64,000 bases of DNA from Gordonia asplenii (GCF_012933505.1 NZ_JABBNB010000038.1:1-64000); one strand, 5' to 3'. Counted from the stretch's first letter, positions 25,567 to 33,572 are shown. Notes: generated by a model from the letters alone, not told the origin. Numbers and translations: made by a program.

Positions 25567-26127
25567 TCACCGAGTGGGAGGGGCGCTGCGCTCGTCAGTC
25601 AGTCGGCGAGTGACACGAAGCGGTATCCACCCCCAGAGAACTGCGATCAGCACCGCTATCGAGGCCCCCGCCCCCGCGGCCGCCCACACCGAATGCGTAG
25701 CGGCCAGCGCGACCATGACCAGCGCACCCGTCGTTGCGACCCCGACCATCGCCAGTCCGAGCAGAACGTAGCGATGTGCGGCGGTGACCACCACCGCCAG
25801 CCGATGCCGCCGAAAGAGAAAGCGGTGCATGGAGATCGGCGCAAGCAGGAACACGATCGCGAGCACGGCCGCGGACACGGTGACGAAGTAGACGACGTGT
25901 CCCCCGTCATCCAGCTCCGCGAAGCCCGCCTGAAACGGCACGATCATCAAGAATCCGGCCAGCAACTGCACGCCGGTCTGCAGAACACGCAGTTCCTGAA
26001 CGAGTGATCCCCAGTTGCGGTCGAGCCGTTGCACTTCCGTCTCCCCACGCGCCTGCCCGTTCCAGCGCACCTCATCGCGGTCGGACGTGATGGGGTTCAA
26101 TCGCGGGGCACCCGGCAAGCTGTTCAC
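25567..26127 (-). CDS. DUF6328 family membrane protein
   Basis: A 186-residue protein with a soluble N-terminal 35 residues, the signature ETEVQRLDRNWGSLVQELRV, and then four hydrophobic helices (about 48-66, 78-98, 118-140 and 145-167). The ETEVQRLDRN...QELRVLQTGVQ start is that of DUF6328, a membrane family of unknown function. The promoter upstream is of SigF type, so it belongs to the stress set here. ATG 26127 lacks an obvious strong ribosome site but has GGAGGAAG slightly upstream. Confidence 0.85.
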   Translation of the reverse strand: MNSLPGAPRLNPITSDRDEVRWNGQARGETEVQRLDRNWGSLVQELRVLQTGVQLLAGFLMIVPFQAGFAELDDGGHVVYFVTVSAAVLAIVFLLAPISMHRFLFRRHRLAVVVTAAHRYVLLGLAMVGVATTGALVMVALAATHSVWAAAGAGASIAVLIAVLWGWIPLRVTRRLTDERSAPPTR

Positions 26128-26166
26128 GTAGGCTCACTTCCTCCTCCAGTCGGCGCGCCAGACGAG

Positions 26167-26191
26167 TACCCAGTCGGCCCGACAGCCAAAC
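26167..26191 (-). promoter_or_regulatory. SigF-type promoter for the DUF6328 gene
   Basis: On the minus strand GTTT-N16-GGGTA is exact (AAAC at 26188-26191, TACCC at 26167-26171 on the plus strand). The -10 side is 39 bp from the DUF6328 start. Confidence 0.7.
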
Positions 26192-26222
26192 GTGAGCACC
26201 CCGACTCGGTAATATCGACCGA

Positions 26223-26897
26223 GTGACCGAGAGTCAGTCGATCGAGAACACCCTTTCTGATTCCACATTCGAGATCGGGCAGTTTTGGTACTACTTCGAT
26301 GAGGATCGCTGGGTGTGGTCCGATGAACTCGCGCGCATTCACGGGTATGCGGGGACAAGCGAAGTGACGCCGACGACGCAACTCGTCCTAGAACACAAAC
26401 ACCCTGATGACAAGGCCCGCGTCGACGAACTCATTCAATCTATTCGCAATGGTCACAAATCATTCAGCAGCTTGCATCGAATCGTGCGCGTCGACGGTAC
26501 CGTTGTACCGGTGGCGGTCGTCGCTGATACGTTCGTCGACGACGCAAAACGGCGAATCGGGACGTCGGGTTACTATCTCGTGTTGCAAGCCCCGGGAGCA
26601 CTTACCAAGGCCAGCAACGAATTCGAGGCTCAACTGCGCGAATCGGTCACCGACCGCATAGACGAAGTCGTCGACCACCGCGCGGACATCGAACAAGCAA
26701 AAGGGGCGTTGCGGTTGGTGTATCGCCTCACCGACTCGCAGGCTTTCGACTTGCTCACGTGGCGCTCCCAGGAGACCAATGTGAAAATTCGCGATCTCGC
26801 ACGAGCGATCTGCGATGAGCTCGGATCTATCGAGATCACCCCGCAAACCCGCTCTCAATTCGACCACCTGTTGCTGAACGCACACGACAACGAATAA
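26223..26897 (+). CDS. PAS-ANTAR signalling protein (copy 1)
   Basis: A 224-residue protein. A PAS domain (about 18-128) has FWYYFDEDRWVWSDELARIHGYA and LEHKHPDDKARVDELI, with HRIVRVDGTVVPVAVVADTF. An ANTAR domain (about 150-208) has DIEQAKGALRLVYRLTDSQA then FDLLTWRSQETNVKIRDLAR. ANTAR domains bind paired RNA hairpins and act as antiterminators; the PAS part senses a ligand or redox state. GTG 26223 starts it. A second copy lies 160 bp downstream, the two sharing most motifs. RNA targets are unknown. Confidence 0.9.
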   Translation: MTESQSIENTLSDSTFEIGQFWYYFDEDRWVWSDELARIHGYAGTSEVTPTTQLVLEHKHPDDKARVDELIQSIRNGHKSFSSLHRIVRVDGTVVPVAVVADTFVDDAKRRIGTSGYYLVLQAPGALTKASNEFEAQLRESVTDRIDEVVDHRADIEQAKGALRLVYRLTDSQAFDLLTWRSQETNVKIRDLARAICDELGSIEITPQTRSQFDHLLLNAHDNE

Positions 26898-26955
26898 AAG
26901 GACGCGACTGCCGCAATTCACCGCACTTTCACGACACCCCGCCAACGCCTTCGCT

Positions 26956-26969
26956 ACCCCCTTAGGGGT
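26956..26969 (+). terminator. Short hairpin after PAS-ANTAR copy 1
   Basis: ACCCC-CTTA-GGGGT forms a 5-bp stem with a 4-base loop, 58 bp beyond the stop at 26897 and before the next gene. Its sequence resembles the palindrome at 10939, but it is weak and could equally be nothing. Confidence 0.3.
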
Positions 26970-27056
26970 GAAGACGTACGCCCGTGATAGCCGTAGCTTC
27001 GCACTGTCGCATGCGATCCCATCCGGGACGACGCACTCATCGCCGAAGGGGCCTGG

Positions 27057-27683
27057 ATGACACTTGGAACAGAACCGACTTCGAATGGAGGATTCCGCAC
27101 TGGCCGTTTCATGTACTTCGCCGAGGGCGACCGCTGGGAGTGGTCCGACGAATTGGCCCGCATCCATGGCTACGAGTCCGCCGCGGCGGTCTCACTGTCC
27201 ACCGAACTTCTGCTGCGCCACAAACACCCTGATGATCGCGCCCGGGTCGCCGACCTGATCCACCGAGTTCGGTTCGGCCGCGAACCGTTCAGCGGCAAAC
27301 ATCGGATCGTCGACGTCAACGGGGCCATCGTCCAGGTGATCGTCGTCGCGGACACGATGACCGACGGTGACGCCGTGATCGGCACGTCCGGTTATTACAT
27401 CTCACTCGACGAGCCACCGCTGATCGGTGACGTCGATGAGATATTCGATCGCCGGATGCTGATAGAACAGGCGAAAGGGGTGATTCGCTTCATCTACCAG
27501 CTCGATGACCAACGCGCGTTCGACCTGTTGGTCTGGAGATCGCAGGAGACGAATACGAAGATCCGAGACCTCGCGTCGGCCCTCTGCGACGCCTTCTCGA
27601 CAGTGACGCCGTCGAGCGAGACGCGGGCGCGCTTCGACCACCTTCTGCTCACCGCGCATGAGGCGTGCGGCCCCGACGACTGA
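27057..27683 (+). CDS. PAS-ANTAR signalling protein (copy 2)
   Basis: A 208-residue paralogue of the preceding gene. The PAS part has FMYFAEGDRWEWSDELARIH then GYESAAAVSLSTELLLRHKH, and the ANTAR part has MLIEQAKGVIRFIYQLDDQR then FDLLVWRSQETNTKIRDLAS. The PAS core is close to copy 1 (EWSDELARIHGY and HKHPDD are shared), so the two arose by duplication. The ATG at 27057 is preceded by GAAGGGGCCTGG. A strong terminator follows its stop. No promoter of SigF type was found for it. Confidence 0.9.
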   Translation: MTLGTEPTSNGGFRTGRFMYFAEGDRWEWSDELARIHGYESAAAVSLSTELLLRHKHPDDRARVADLIHRVRFGREPFSGKHRIVDVNGAIVQVIVVADTMTDGDAVIGTSGYYISLDEPPLIGDVDEIFDRRMLIEQAKGVIRFIYQLDDQRAFDLLVWRSQETNTKIRDLASALCDAFSTVTPSSETRARFDHLLLTAHEACGPDD

Positions 27684-27721
27684 TTGCGGGCCCCGCCGGT
27701 TCGACCGGCGAGGCCCGCAAT
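27684..27721. terminator. Strong bidirectional hairpin
   Basis: TTGCGGGCC at 27684-27692 pairs with GGCCCGCAA at 27712-27720, and an inner GCCGGT/ACCGGC stem closes a TCG loop. It lies between the convergent stops of PAS-ANTAR copy 2 and csbD. Confidence 0.8.
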
Positions 27722-27731
27722 TGTGTGACGC

Positions 27732-27968
27732 CTACTGCTGGTGCGCCTGCTGCCGCTTCTCTGCGGCCTCGGCGTGTGCACGATCGGCGTCGGCCTTGAC
27801 TTCGTTCTTGCCGGCTTCCCGGGTTGCCTGGCCCTTCTCCTGCTGGGCCCGACCTTCCTCGGCAAGATCAGAACGACCGGTCACATTTCCGACCGCCTCC
27901 TTGACTTTGCCTTTCACGTCCTCGACCGTTCCCCTGATCGTCTCGCCGGGTCCGTTGTTCTCAGCCAT
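27732..27968 (-). CDS. CsbD family stress protein
   Basis: A 78-residue, highly charged, helical protein. The N-terminus GPGETIRGTVEDVKGKVKEA is the CsbD-like element, followed by VGNVTGRSDLAEEGRAQQEKG and an Ala/Lys/Glu-rich tail. CsbD-type proteins are induced in general stress regulons (CsbD itself is SigB-dependent in Bacillus); their function is unclear. ATG 27968 has AAAGGAG 12 bp upstream. The promoter is a near-match to SigF type, which fits the family and the neighbours. Confidence 0.85.
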   Translation of the reverse strand: MAENNGPGETIRGTVEDVKGKVKEAVGNVTGRSDLAEEGRAQQEKGQATREAGKNEVKADADRAHAEAAEKRQQAHQQ

Positions 27969-28035
27969 GAGCGACTTCGCTCCTTTCGAGTTCGTGGTGT
28001 GTGATCGACGGACTTGGTTGCCGTCGTAGTCGGGG

Positions 28036-28060
28036 TAGCCGAACGGCTCGCGCCTCAAAC
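28036..28060 (-). promoter_or_regulatory. SigF-type promoter for csbD (one mismatch)
   Basis: Minus-strand GTTT-N16-GGCTA, one base from GGGTA. The spacing is the same as in the exact copies nearby. It lies 68 bp upstream of the csbD start. Confidence 0.55.
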
Positions 28061-28127
28061 CTCTTGTGGCAGAGGACACAGTCGACGAATACCCGGATCA
28101 GTCCGGTCCTGGTTTCGATGCCGCTTG

Positions 28128-28152
28128 GTTTCAAAGCCGGCTCATCGGGGTA
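28128..28152 (+). promoter_or_regulatory. SigF-type promoter for the GT4 gene
   Basis: GTTT-N16-GGGTAT, an exact match, 34 bp upstream of the glycosyltransferase ATG. It lies about 70 bp from the divergent csbD promoter. Confidence 0.7.
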
Positions 28153-28186
28153 TTCACAATGCCTCACAACAGACGAGGAGCGAGCC

Positions 28187-29434
28187 ATGAAGATCGCGAT
28201 GGTCTCCGAACACGCCGATCCGCTCGCCGACATCGTCGGTCCCGACCGTGGCGGTCAGAACGTCCATGTCGCCGGGCTGTCAGCGGCCTTGACCAGGCGC
28301 GGCCACGATGTCACGGTCTACACCCGCCGCGACTGCGCCGGGCCGCGCACACGGGTGGCGCCGGAGGGCTATCGGGTGGTGCGCATCGACGCCGGGCCGC
28401 CCGAACGCATTCCGAAGGACGAGGTCTACGACTACCTGGACATCCTGATCGACGGCCTGTCCGCGGCGTTCGCGATCGATCGACCGGATGTCGTGCACGC
28501 TCACTATTGGATGTCGGCGATCGCCTCAGAACTCGCGGCGTTTCCCGAGCGACTACCCGTCGTCGTGACCTTCCACGCACTGGGCTCGGTCGAACGCCGC
28601 TTCCTCGGCTCGGCCGATACCAGTCCGACACAACGCATTCCGTTGGAGACCGTGATCGGCAGACGCGCAACCGCGATCGTCGCGACGTGCACCGACGAGG
28701 TGCGCGAACTGCACGACCTGGGTGTGTCGACGAGGCGAGTGAAGCTCATCCCGAGCGGCGTCGACGTCGACGAGTTCGGCAACGGCCAACCGCAGGATCA
28801 GCTGCCGCGAGAGATGCTGCCACCGCGTGGGCAGCGCCGTCGGATCGCGACCGTAGGCAACATGACTCCGCGGAAGGGGCTCGCGACGGTGCTGGCGGCG
28901 CTTGCCGACATTCCCGATGCAGAGCTGATCGTCGTTGGCGGCTCGTCGGCGGGATCAGTGTCCGACGACCCGGAGGCGGCACACTTGATTCGTTGTGCCG
29001 CAGAGTATTCGGTGAGCGATCGGGTCCACTTCGTCGGGTCCGTCGCCCACTCGGCGATGCCGGCGATCCTCGCCGACGCCGACGTCGTGGCATGTGTGCC
29101 GTGGTATGAACCGTTCGGCGTCGTGCCGCTGGAAGCGATGGCGGCCGGCACCGCGGTGGTGGCCTCTGCCGTGGGTGGGATCCTCGACACGGTGGTTCCC
29201 GGGGTCACCGGAGAGCTGGTACCGCCGCGCGACCCCGCTGCGCTCGCCGAGACGTTGCGCTCGTTGTTGGCCGACGATGTCCGGCTGCGGTCGTACGGTG
29301 ACGCCGGTCGTCGTCGCGCCGACGAGCGATACCGCTGGTCGAAGGTCGCGCTGGAAACTGAACGATTGTATCGGCGACTGTGCGAGCAGCGGCAGAAGGT
29401 CGGTTCGGAAGTGATCGGTCACGCGGCGCTGTGA
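28187..29434 (+). CDS. GT4 family glycosyltransferase, SigF-controlled
   Basis: A 415-residue retaining GT-B glycosyltransferase. The N-terminal part has GPDRGGQNVHVAGLSAALTR (19-38), very like MshA and sucrose-phosphate-synthase-type enzymes. VHAHYWMSAIASELA and KLIPSGVDVDEFG follow. The donor domain ends with WYEPFGVVPLEAMAAGTAVV carrying E-x7-E. No signal or membrane segment. The long frame upstream is not coding: ATG 28187 has GAGGAGCGAGCC before it, just after a SigF-type promoter. Acceptor and product unknown; a stress-induced glycoside, glycolipid or compatible solute is possible. Confidence 0.88.
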   Translation: MKIAMVSEHADPLADIVGPDRGGQNVHVAGLSAALTRRGHDVTVYTRRDCAGPRTRVAPEGYRVVRIDAGPPERIPKDEVYDYLDILIDGLSAAFAIDRPDVVHAHYWMSAIASELAAFPERLPVVVTFHALGSVERRFLGSADTSPTQRIPLETVIGRRATAIVATCTDEVRELHDLGVSTRRVKLIPSGVDVDEFGNGQPQDQLPREMLPPRGQRRRIATVGNMTPRKGLATVLAALADIPDAELIVVGGSSAGSVSDDPEAAHLIRCAAEYSVSDRVHFVGSVAHSAMPAILADADVVACVPWYEPFGVVPLEAMAAGTAVVASAVGGILDTVVPGVTGELVPPRDPAALAETLRSLLADDVRLRSYGDAGRRRADERYRWSKVALETERLYRRLCEQRQKVGSEVIGHAAL

Positions 29435-29477
29435 CGTGGGCGGAACGGTTGGCCGCATGACTGGTGTGCCGCACATC

Positions 29478-29502
29478 GTTTGGGACCGGGCTCCGGTGGG
29501 TA
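29478..29502 (+). promoter_or_regulatory. SigF-type promoter for dps
   Basis: GTTT-N16-GGGTA, an exact match, 35 bp upstream of the dps ATG. Confidence 0.75.
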
Positions 29503-29537
29503 ACCGACTCGCACAGTCAACCGCAAAGGAGCATGGC

Positions 29538-30077
29538 ATGACATTCACCGCCCCCGGCCTCACCGACACCGACGCGAAAGAACTCATCGACACACTGCAG
29601 GAGCGACTCAGCGCCCTCAACGATCTGCACCTCACGCTCAAGCACATTCACTGGAATGTGGTGGGCCCCAACTTCATCGGAGTGCATCAGATGATCGACC
29701 CGCAGGTGGAACTGGTCCGCGGCTACGCCGACACGCTGGCCGAACGCATCGCCGCGCTCGGCGGCTCACCGGAGGGAACGTCCCGCGCGATCGAGCGCGA
29801 GCGCACCTGGGACGACTACTCGATCGGACGCGACACGGCCCAATCTCATTTGGCCGCACTCGATCTCGTCTACAACGGATTCATCGCGTCGCATCGCGGC
29901 GCCATCGACAGAACCGGCCCGATCGACCCCGTGACCGAGGACATCCTGATCGGGCAGACCGCAGAGTTGGAGAAGTTCCAGTGGTTCGTCCGCGCACACC
30001 TGGAGAACCCGTCAGGTGGCCTGACCCACGCCGGCACTCACACCGAACGGCAGGCGGCCGCGGCAGCGTCGGAATGA
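29538..30077 (+). CDS. dps: Dps-like DNA-protection ferritin
   Basis: A 179-residue Dps. The ferroxidase ligands are in LHLTLKHIHWNVVGPNFIGV (His) and in VELVRGYADTLAERIAALGG (Asp and Glu). The C-terminal helix includes AELEKFQWFVRAHLEN and a tail HTERQAAAAASE. Dps forms dodecamers that store iron with peroxide and bind DNA in stationary phase. ATG 29538 has AAAGGAGC upstream; an in-frame extension to 29436 is not used. An exact SigF promoter lies upstream, agreeing with known SigF control of Dps-type genes in related bacteria. Confidence 0.93.
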   Translation: MTFTAPGLTDTDAKELIDTLQERLSALNDLHLTLKHIHWNVVGPNFIGVHQMIDPQVELVRGYADTLAERIAALGGSPEGTSRAIERERTWDDYSIGRDTAQSHLAALDLVYNGFIASHRGAIDRTGPIDPVTEDILIGQTAELEKFQWFVRAHLENPSGGLTHAGTHTERQAAAAASE

Positions 30078-30149
30078 GTCGGCGAGACTAGTGCTAGAGC
30101 TGTAGGTCGGTGGCGGTGTGGTGTTGATTTGGGGACTTGTGAAGAAACG

Positions 30150-30245
30150 CCATCCTCGTCGTCGATGAGACCGGGCATCTGAAGAAGGGCACCAAAACTG
30201 TTGGGGTGCAACGCCAGTACACCGGTACGGCGGGTCGGATCGCCG
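30150..30245 (+). mobile_element. Remnant of an IS701-type transposase
   Basis: About 31 codons in the frame starting at 30152 read [20 protein letters not shown] and then YTGTAGRI. This is the conserved segment around the first catalytic Asp of IS701/IS4-like DDE transposases, VDETGFLKKG-type. A stop codon lies just upstream and homology ends at 30245. No terminal repeats or other transposase parts were seen, so this is a scrap left after decay or recombination. It lies directly next to the 3' end of a dapA-like pseudogene. Confidence 0.6.
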
Positions 30246-30265
30246 TCGTCGCAGTGGTGGTGATG

Positions 30266-30752
30266 TTAGACAAGGCCGAGTCGGTCCGCGACGTCTTAGA
30301 TCCGGGAGCGCTGCTCGCGGGTGAGGGGTTGGACGGGCACTCGCTGACTGCGTCGGCTGGGCGGCCGTGATGTGCGGCGCGGGTGACGGCCAGGGCCGAC
30401 TCCGGCAGTGTCCCGCCGATGACCGAGTACCACGCGGCGCAGCCCGCGTTGAGGCTGGCGGCGGCGAAGGCGTCGCCGGAGATGCCGAGCGTGACGTGTT
30501 CGGGGATCGTGGCGCGGATCGCCGCGACGCGGTCGCGGGCTTTGGCGGGGTCGGCGGGGACGCCGGGGATCTTGATCGAGGCGATTCCCGGCAGTTCGGC
30601 GATGCGGGAGTAGAGCTCGGTGGTGAAGGTGAAGTGGGTGGTGGTGGGGTTGTCGTAGACGATGACCGGTAGATCTGTGGCGCGGGTGACGGCGCGTCGT
30701 CGTTGAGAGGTGTGAGCGGAAATGCGGATAGACCGGTGAACAGGTTGCTCAT
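30266..30752 (-). pseudogene. Decayed dihydrodipicolinate-synthase-family gene
   Basis: The start ATG 30752 gives MSNLFTGLSAFPLTPLNDDA, a good family N-terminus. It then jumps frame straight to AVTRATDLPVIVYDNPTTTH with the catalytic Tyr, IASIKIPGVPADPAKARD with the Schiff-base Lys, and WYSVIGGTLPESALAVTRAA. About 100 residues are missing between these. After about residue GRPADAV the frame is lost again. The C-terminal [13 protein letters not shown] and DVADRLGLV can be read near 30266-30310 in another frame, with an internal stop. The gene overlapped the preceding ABM gene by ATGA, so it was once the fourth gene of that operon. Confidence 0.75.
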
Positions 30753-31096
30753 GAGGGCTCCGGTTCCGGTCGGTGCTCGAGGCCGAGGATCGGGTTGCCG
30801 TAGATCGAGCGCACCTCGGAGATGACGACGCGGTACTCACCCAGCCATTCCTGGTGACGGCTCTTGGCCAGACGGTGGGTGTCCATACCGACGAGTTGAC
30901 GCAGTGCCGCCATGTCGCTCCAGTAATAGACCTCGGCGTGCAGTCCGGTTTCTTCGTTGTGCCATGCCTCCTCTCCGAGGAAGCCCGGGATTTGGCGGGC
31001 GCGCTGCGCGATCTCGCTGTCGATATTGTGGAATTCGTCGGTGAGTTCGCCGATTTCGAAAATGAATGTTGAGCTGTATTTCGGCTTGGCGTTCAT
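30749..31096 (-). CDS. Antibiotic-biosynthesis-monooxygenase-like (ABM fold) protein
   Basis: A 115-residue dimeric alpha/beta-barrel type protein: STFIFEIGELTDEFHNIDSE, then IPGFLGEEAWHNEETGLHAE and VYYWSDMAALRQLVGMDTHR. The IPGFLG...YYWSDMAAL pattern is that of small ABM-like proteins, which can be heme-, quinol- or antibiotic-modifying or non-enzymatic. ATG 31096 has AAGGAGAACAC before it and overlaps the transporter stop by 4 bp. It is third in the operon XRE-cupin / DMT / ABM / dapA remnant. Activity unknown. Confidence 0.75.
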   Translation of the reverse strand: MNAKPKYSSTFIFEIGELTDEFHNIDSEIAQRARQIPGFLGEEAWHNEETGLHAEVYYWSDMAALRQLVGMDTHRLAKSRHQEWLGEYRVVISEVRSIYGNPILGLEHRPEPEPS

Positions 31097-32010
31097 GTGT
31101 TCTCCTTCGATGGGGATGCGGGTATCTCTGTGGTCACGAGGGTGTCGGCCGTGCGGTCGCCGTCGCGTTGGGCCGCGGCGCCGGCGAGGACGACGAGGGC
31201 TATGCCTGCGATTTGTAGAGGTGTGGGGGTCTGGGCCAGTACAAGTAGCCCGATGAGGATGCCGAATGCGGGTTCGATCGACAGCAGAGTGCCGAACGCA
31301 GTGTGGGTCATGCGGCGTAGCGCCGTCATTTCCAGGCCGAATGCGATGACCGGCGTGATGAGTGCAATAGTGGCGGCCGCGGGCAGAACCCACCAGGTGA
31401 GAGTGCCGGCGATGACTTGGGGCAGGCCCACCGGCAGGGTCGCGAGCGCTGCGACCGGGATCGTCAGGGCCAATCCGCTGATGCCGGCGAACCGGTCGCC
31501 GACGTGCTGGGTCAGCAGGTTGTACAGGGCCCAGCAGGTTCCCGCGGCGACGGCGAAACCGACGCCGACAAGGTCGATACTGCCCTTCCAGGGTTCGGTC
31601 AGCAGCACCACACCGACGAAGGCGAGCAGCGGCCAGAGGAGAGCTTTGCGTTGTTTGCTCATCACTGCGGCGACCGTGAGCGGTCCGAGGAACTCGATCG
31701 CTACGGCGGTGCCGAGTGGGACGCGCTCGACGGCGGCGAGGAAGAACGTTGTCATGAAACCGGTGACCACGCCGAGTGCGATCAGTGCGGGGATGTCGTT
31801 GCGGCGCAGCGCGCGGAGATTTGGTCGGGCGATGCACCACAGGAACACCACCCCGAAGCACATCCGCATCCAGGCGGTACCCGCCGGTCCGACCTGTTCG
31901 ATCACCGGTACGGACAGGGCGTTGGACAACTGCACCGACATCATCGCGGCGACCGCCATCAACCACGGTGGAATGCCCGATATGGCGTCAGGGGACTGGA
32001 TCTCAGACAT
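31093..32010 (-). CDS. EamA/RhtA-type DMT exporter
   Basis: A 305-residue ten-helix transporter with two EamA repeats. Motifs include VPLGTAVAIEFLGPLTVAAV in the first half and LLSIEPAFGILIGLLVLAQTP at the end of the second, the Glu-Pro helix typical of RhtA-like amino-acid and metabolite exporters. It overlaps the regulator gene by 8 bp at its start and the ABM gene by 4 bp at its end, so it belongs to one translation-coupled operon. Exported substrate unknown; the decayed dapA-like gene hints at a small keto or amino acid. Confidence 0.87.
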   Translation of the reverse strand: MSEIQSPDAISGIPPWLMAVAAMMSVQLSNALSVPVIEQVGPAGTAWMRMCFGVVFLWCIARPNLRALRRNDIPALIALGVVTGFMTTFFLAAVERVPLGTAVAIEFLGPLTVAAVMSKQRKALLWPLLAFVGVVLLTEPWKGSIDLVGVGFAVAAGTCWALYNLLTQHVGDRFAGISGLALTIPVAALATLPVGLPQVIAGTLTWWVLPAAATIALITPVIAFGLEMTALRRMTHTAFGTLLSIEPAFGILIGLLVLAQTPTPLQIAGIALVVLAGAAAQRDGDRTADTLVTTEIPASPSKENT

Positions 32011-32611
32011 CGGTGGAATCCGCTCGGTGAGAATCTCCTACCCCAGGCTCATAGACGGTTAGGGAGAAATGGGCCAGTGTGTCGTCGCTCGGATTGACAT
32101 ATGCGTGGTCCACATCGCCGGCGAAGGACAGTGCGTCCCCGACGCCGAGTGCGTGAGCTCGACCATCAACCTCCACTGTCATCGCGCCCCGCAGGACCTG
32201 GAGTAGTTCACGAGTCCCCGCTACGTGGGCCTCACTCACATGACTGTCACCAGGACCCAGGGTCCAGTCCCACAACTCGACGACATCCGGCGGCTCGGTG
32301 CCGGCCACGAGCACGCCACGACCGCCGTGCTCGCCAGTCCACAAGACCGCACCATCACCACTGCGAGTCACCTTCGCCACCTTCGGAGCGGGGGGTTCCA
32401 CGAGAGCGGGTAAGCCCACCCCGAGTGCATCACTTAGCCGCAGCAACGTGCCCACGCTGGGGTTCACGGCCCCCTGCTCGACGTTGACGACCATGCGTCG
32501 GCTGACCCCGGCGAGTTCGGCGAGCTGATCAAGCGTCCACATGCGCACAGTTCGTTCCTGCTTCACCCGTGCGCCGATCGCCAGCGCTAGAGCCTCCACA
32601 CTTTCATCCAT
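32003..32611 (-). CDS. XRE-cupin transcriptional regulator
   Basis: A 202-residue regulator. An N-terminal HTH (about 8-65) has RVKQERTVRMWTLDQLAELA then GVSRRMVVNVEQGAVNPSVG. A C-terminal cupin (about 115-190) has HVSEAHVAGTRELLQVLRGA then MTVEVDGRAHALGVGDALSF. This pairing is common beside EamA transporters, where the cupin senses the transported compound. The ATG lies immediately downstream of two ATAGTGCA repeats, so the transcript may be leaderless. It heads the operon. Confidence 0.9.
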   Translation of the reverse strand: MDESVEALALAIGARVKQERTVRMWTLDQLAELAGVSRRMVVNVEQGAVNPSVGTLLRLSDALGVGLPALVEPPAPKVAKVTRSGDGAVLWTGEHGGRGVLVAGTEPPDVVELWDWTLGPGDSHVSEAHVAGTRELLQVLRGAMTVEVDGRAHALGVGDALSFAGDVDHAYVNPSDDTLAHFSLTVYEPGVGDSHRADSTDV

Positions 32612-32612
32612 G

Positions 32613-32630
32613 ATAGTGCAGCATAGTGCA
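32613..32630 (-). promoter_or_regulatory. Direct repeat operator ATAGTGCA x2 at the regulator start
   Basis: Two ATAGTGCA copies at 32613-32620 and 32623-32630, one helical turn apart, abut the start codon of the XRE-cupin gene. On the minus strand a TATGCT element lies 8 bases before the ATG, consistent with a leaderless transcript covered by the operator. Confidence 0.45.
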
Positions 32631-32781
32631 AATGTGAGGCAATATAGTAGCCGTTGCGGTCTTCACTATTGCCGAGTAGCGCGCGACGCGGACGCCGACG
32701 ATGCGCCAGCTAAGCCACCAAAAACCCAGCGCCGCAACACAATAGCCCAATCTACGACTGTAATGCTACGGCGGACGACAC

Positions 32782-33564
32782 CTACGCGGGCGGGTCGTCC
32801 GCCACCGACTTGCGCAGCCGACGCAACGTGCTGGACAGCAGCCGCGACACATGCATCTGGGAGATTCCCACTTCGGCGGCGATCTCGCTCTGCGACTTCG
32901 ACTCGAAGAAGCGCAGCGCGATGATCCTTCGCTCGCGCTCGGGCAACTGCTCCATCGCTGGACGCAGCGTCACGAAGTCGTCGATTCGCAACATCTCCCG
33001 ATCTTCTCCGCCCAGGGTGTCTTTCAGGGTTCGCCCGTCGTCGTCGGCGGCGGCATTCGGTGAATCGATCGACGACGCCGAGTGCGCCGACCGCGCCAGC
33101 AGCCCGTCGATCACGTCGGAGACCGGCATGTCCAGATGCGTGGCGAGCTCGCTGGGCTTGGGTGAGCGCCCCAATTGCTGGATGAGTTCGTCGGTTCCGC
33201 GAGCGATGGCCGCGGCGATGTCTTTGGCCCGACGGTTGACGCGGACCGACCATGTGTTGTCGCGGAAATGACGCCGGACCTCGCCCATCACCGTCGGCAC
33301 CGCGAAGGACAGGAACTCGGCGCCGACCGTCGGGTCGAAGCGATCGACCGCGTTGACGACGCCGACCCGCGCCACCTGGAGGAGGTCGTCGAACGGCTCT
33401 CCCCGGCCGGCGAAACGTCGGGCGATGTGCTCGGCGAGTGGAAGGCAGCGTTCGATCGCCTCGTCTCGCAGGTCGGCTCGGTCTGTGGCATCGTCGACGG
33501 CCGCGGCTTTCGCGAGCAAGGCCGCCACGACGGCGTAATCGTCGGCTTGTGGGGTGTTTGGCAC
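32782..33564 (-). CDS. sigF: SigF-type alternative sigma factor (SigB/F/G family)
   Basis: A 260-residue sigma-70 group 3 factor. Region 2 has CLPLAEHIARRFAGRGEPFD then DLLQVARVGVVNAVDRFDP and FAVPTVMGEVRRHFRDNTWS. Region 3 follows, and region 4 has LPERERRIIALRFFESKSQS then EIAAEVGISQMHVSRLLSST. It is close to mycobacterial SigF in order and length. The frame runs open far into rsbW, but GTG 33564 gives the right N-terminus. It lies 8 bp after the anti-sigma gene, as in usfX-sigF. It probably directs the promoters listed here with GTTT-N-GGGTA. Confidence 0.93.
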   Translation of the reverse strand: MPNTPQADDYAVVAALLAKAAAVDDATDRADLRDEAIERCLPLAEHIARRFAGRGEPFDDLLQVARVGVVNAVDRFDPTVGAEFLSFAVPTVMGEVRRHFRDNTWSVRVNRRAKDIAAAIARGTDELIQQLGRSPKPSELATHLDMPVSDVIDGLLARSAHSASSIDSPNAAADDDGRTLKDTLGGEDREMLRIDDFVTLRPAMEQLPERERRIIALRFFESKSQSEIAAEVGISQMHVSRLLSSTLRRLRKSVADDPPA

Positions 33565-33572
33565 TGGCGCCG

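Noticed and set aside
30749-31966. 405-codon frame covering the ABM gene and the DMT antiphase
   Set aside because: Only the last 115 codons have normal composition and a ribosome site; the rest is an out-of-frame reading of the transporter gene.
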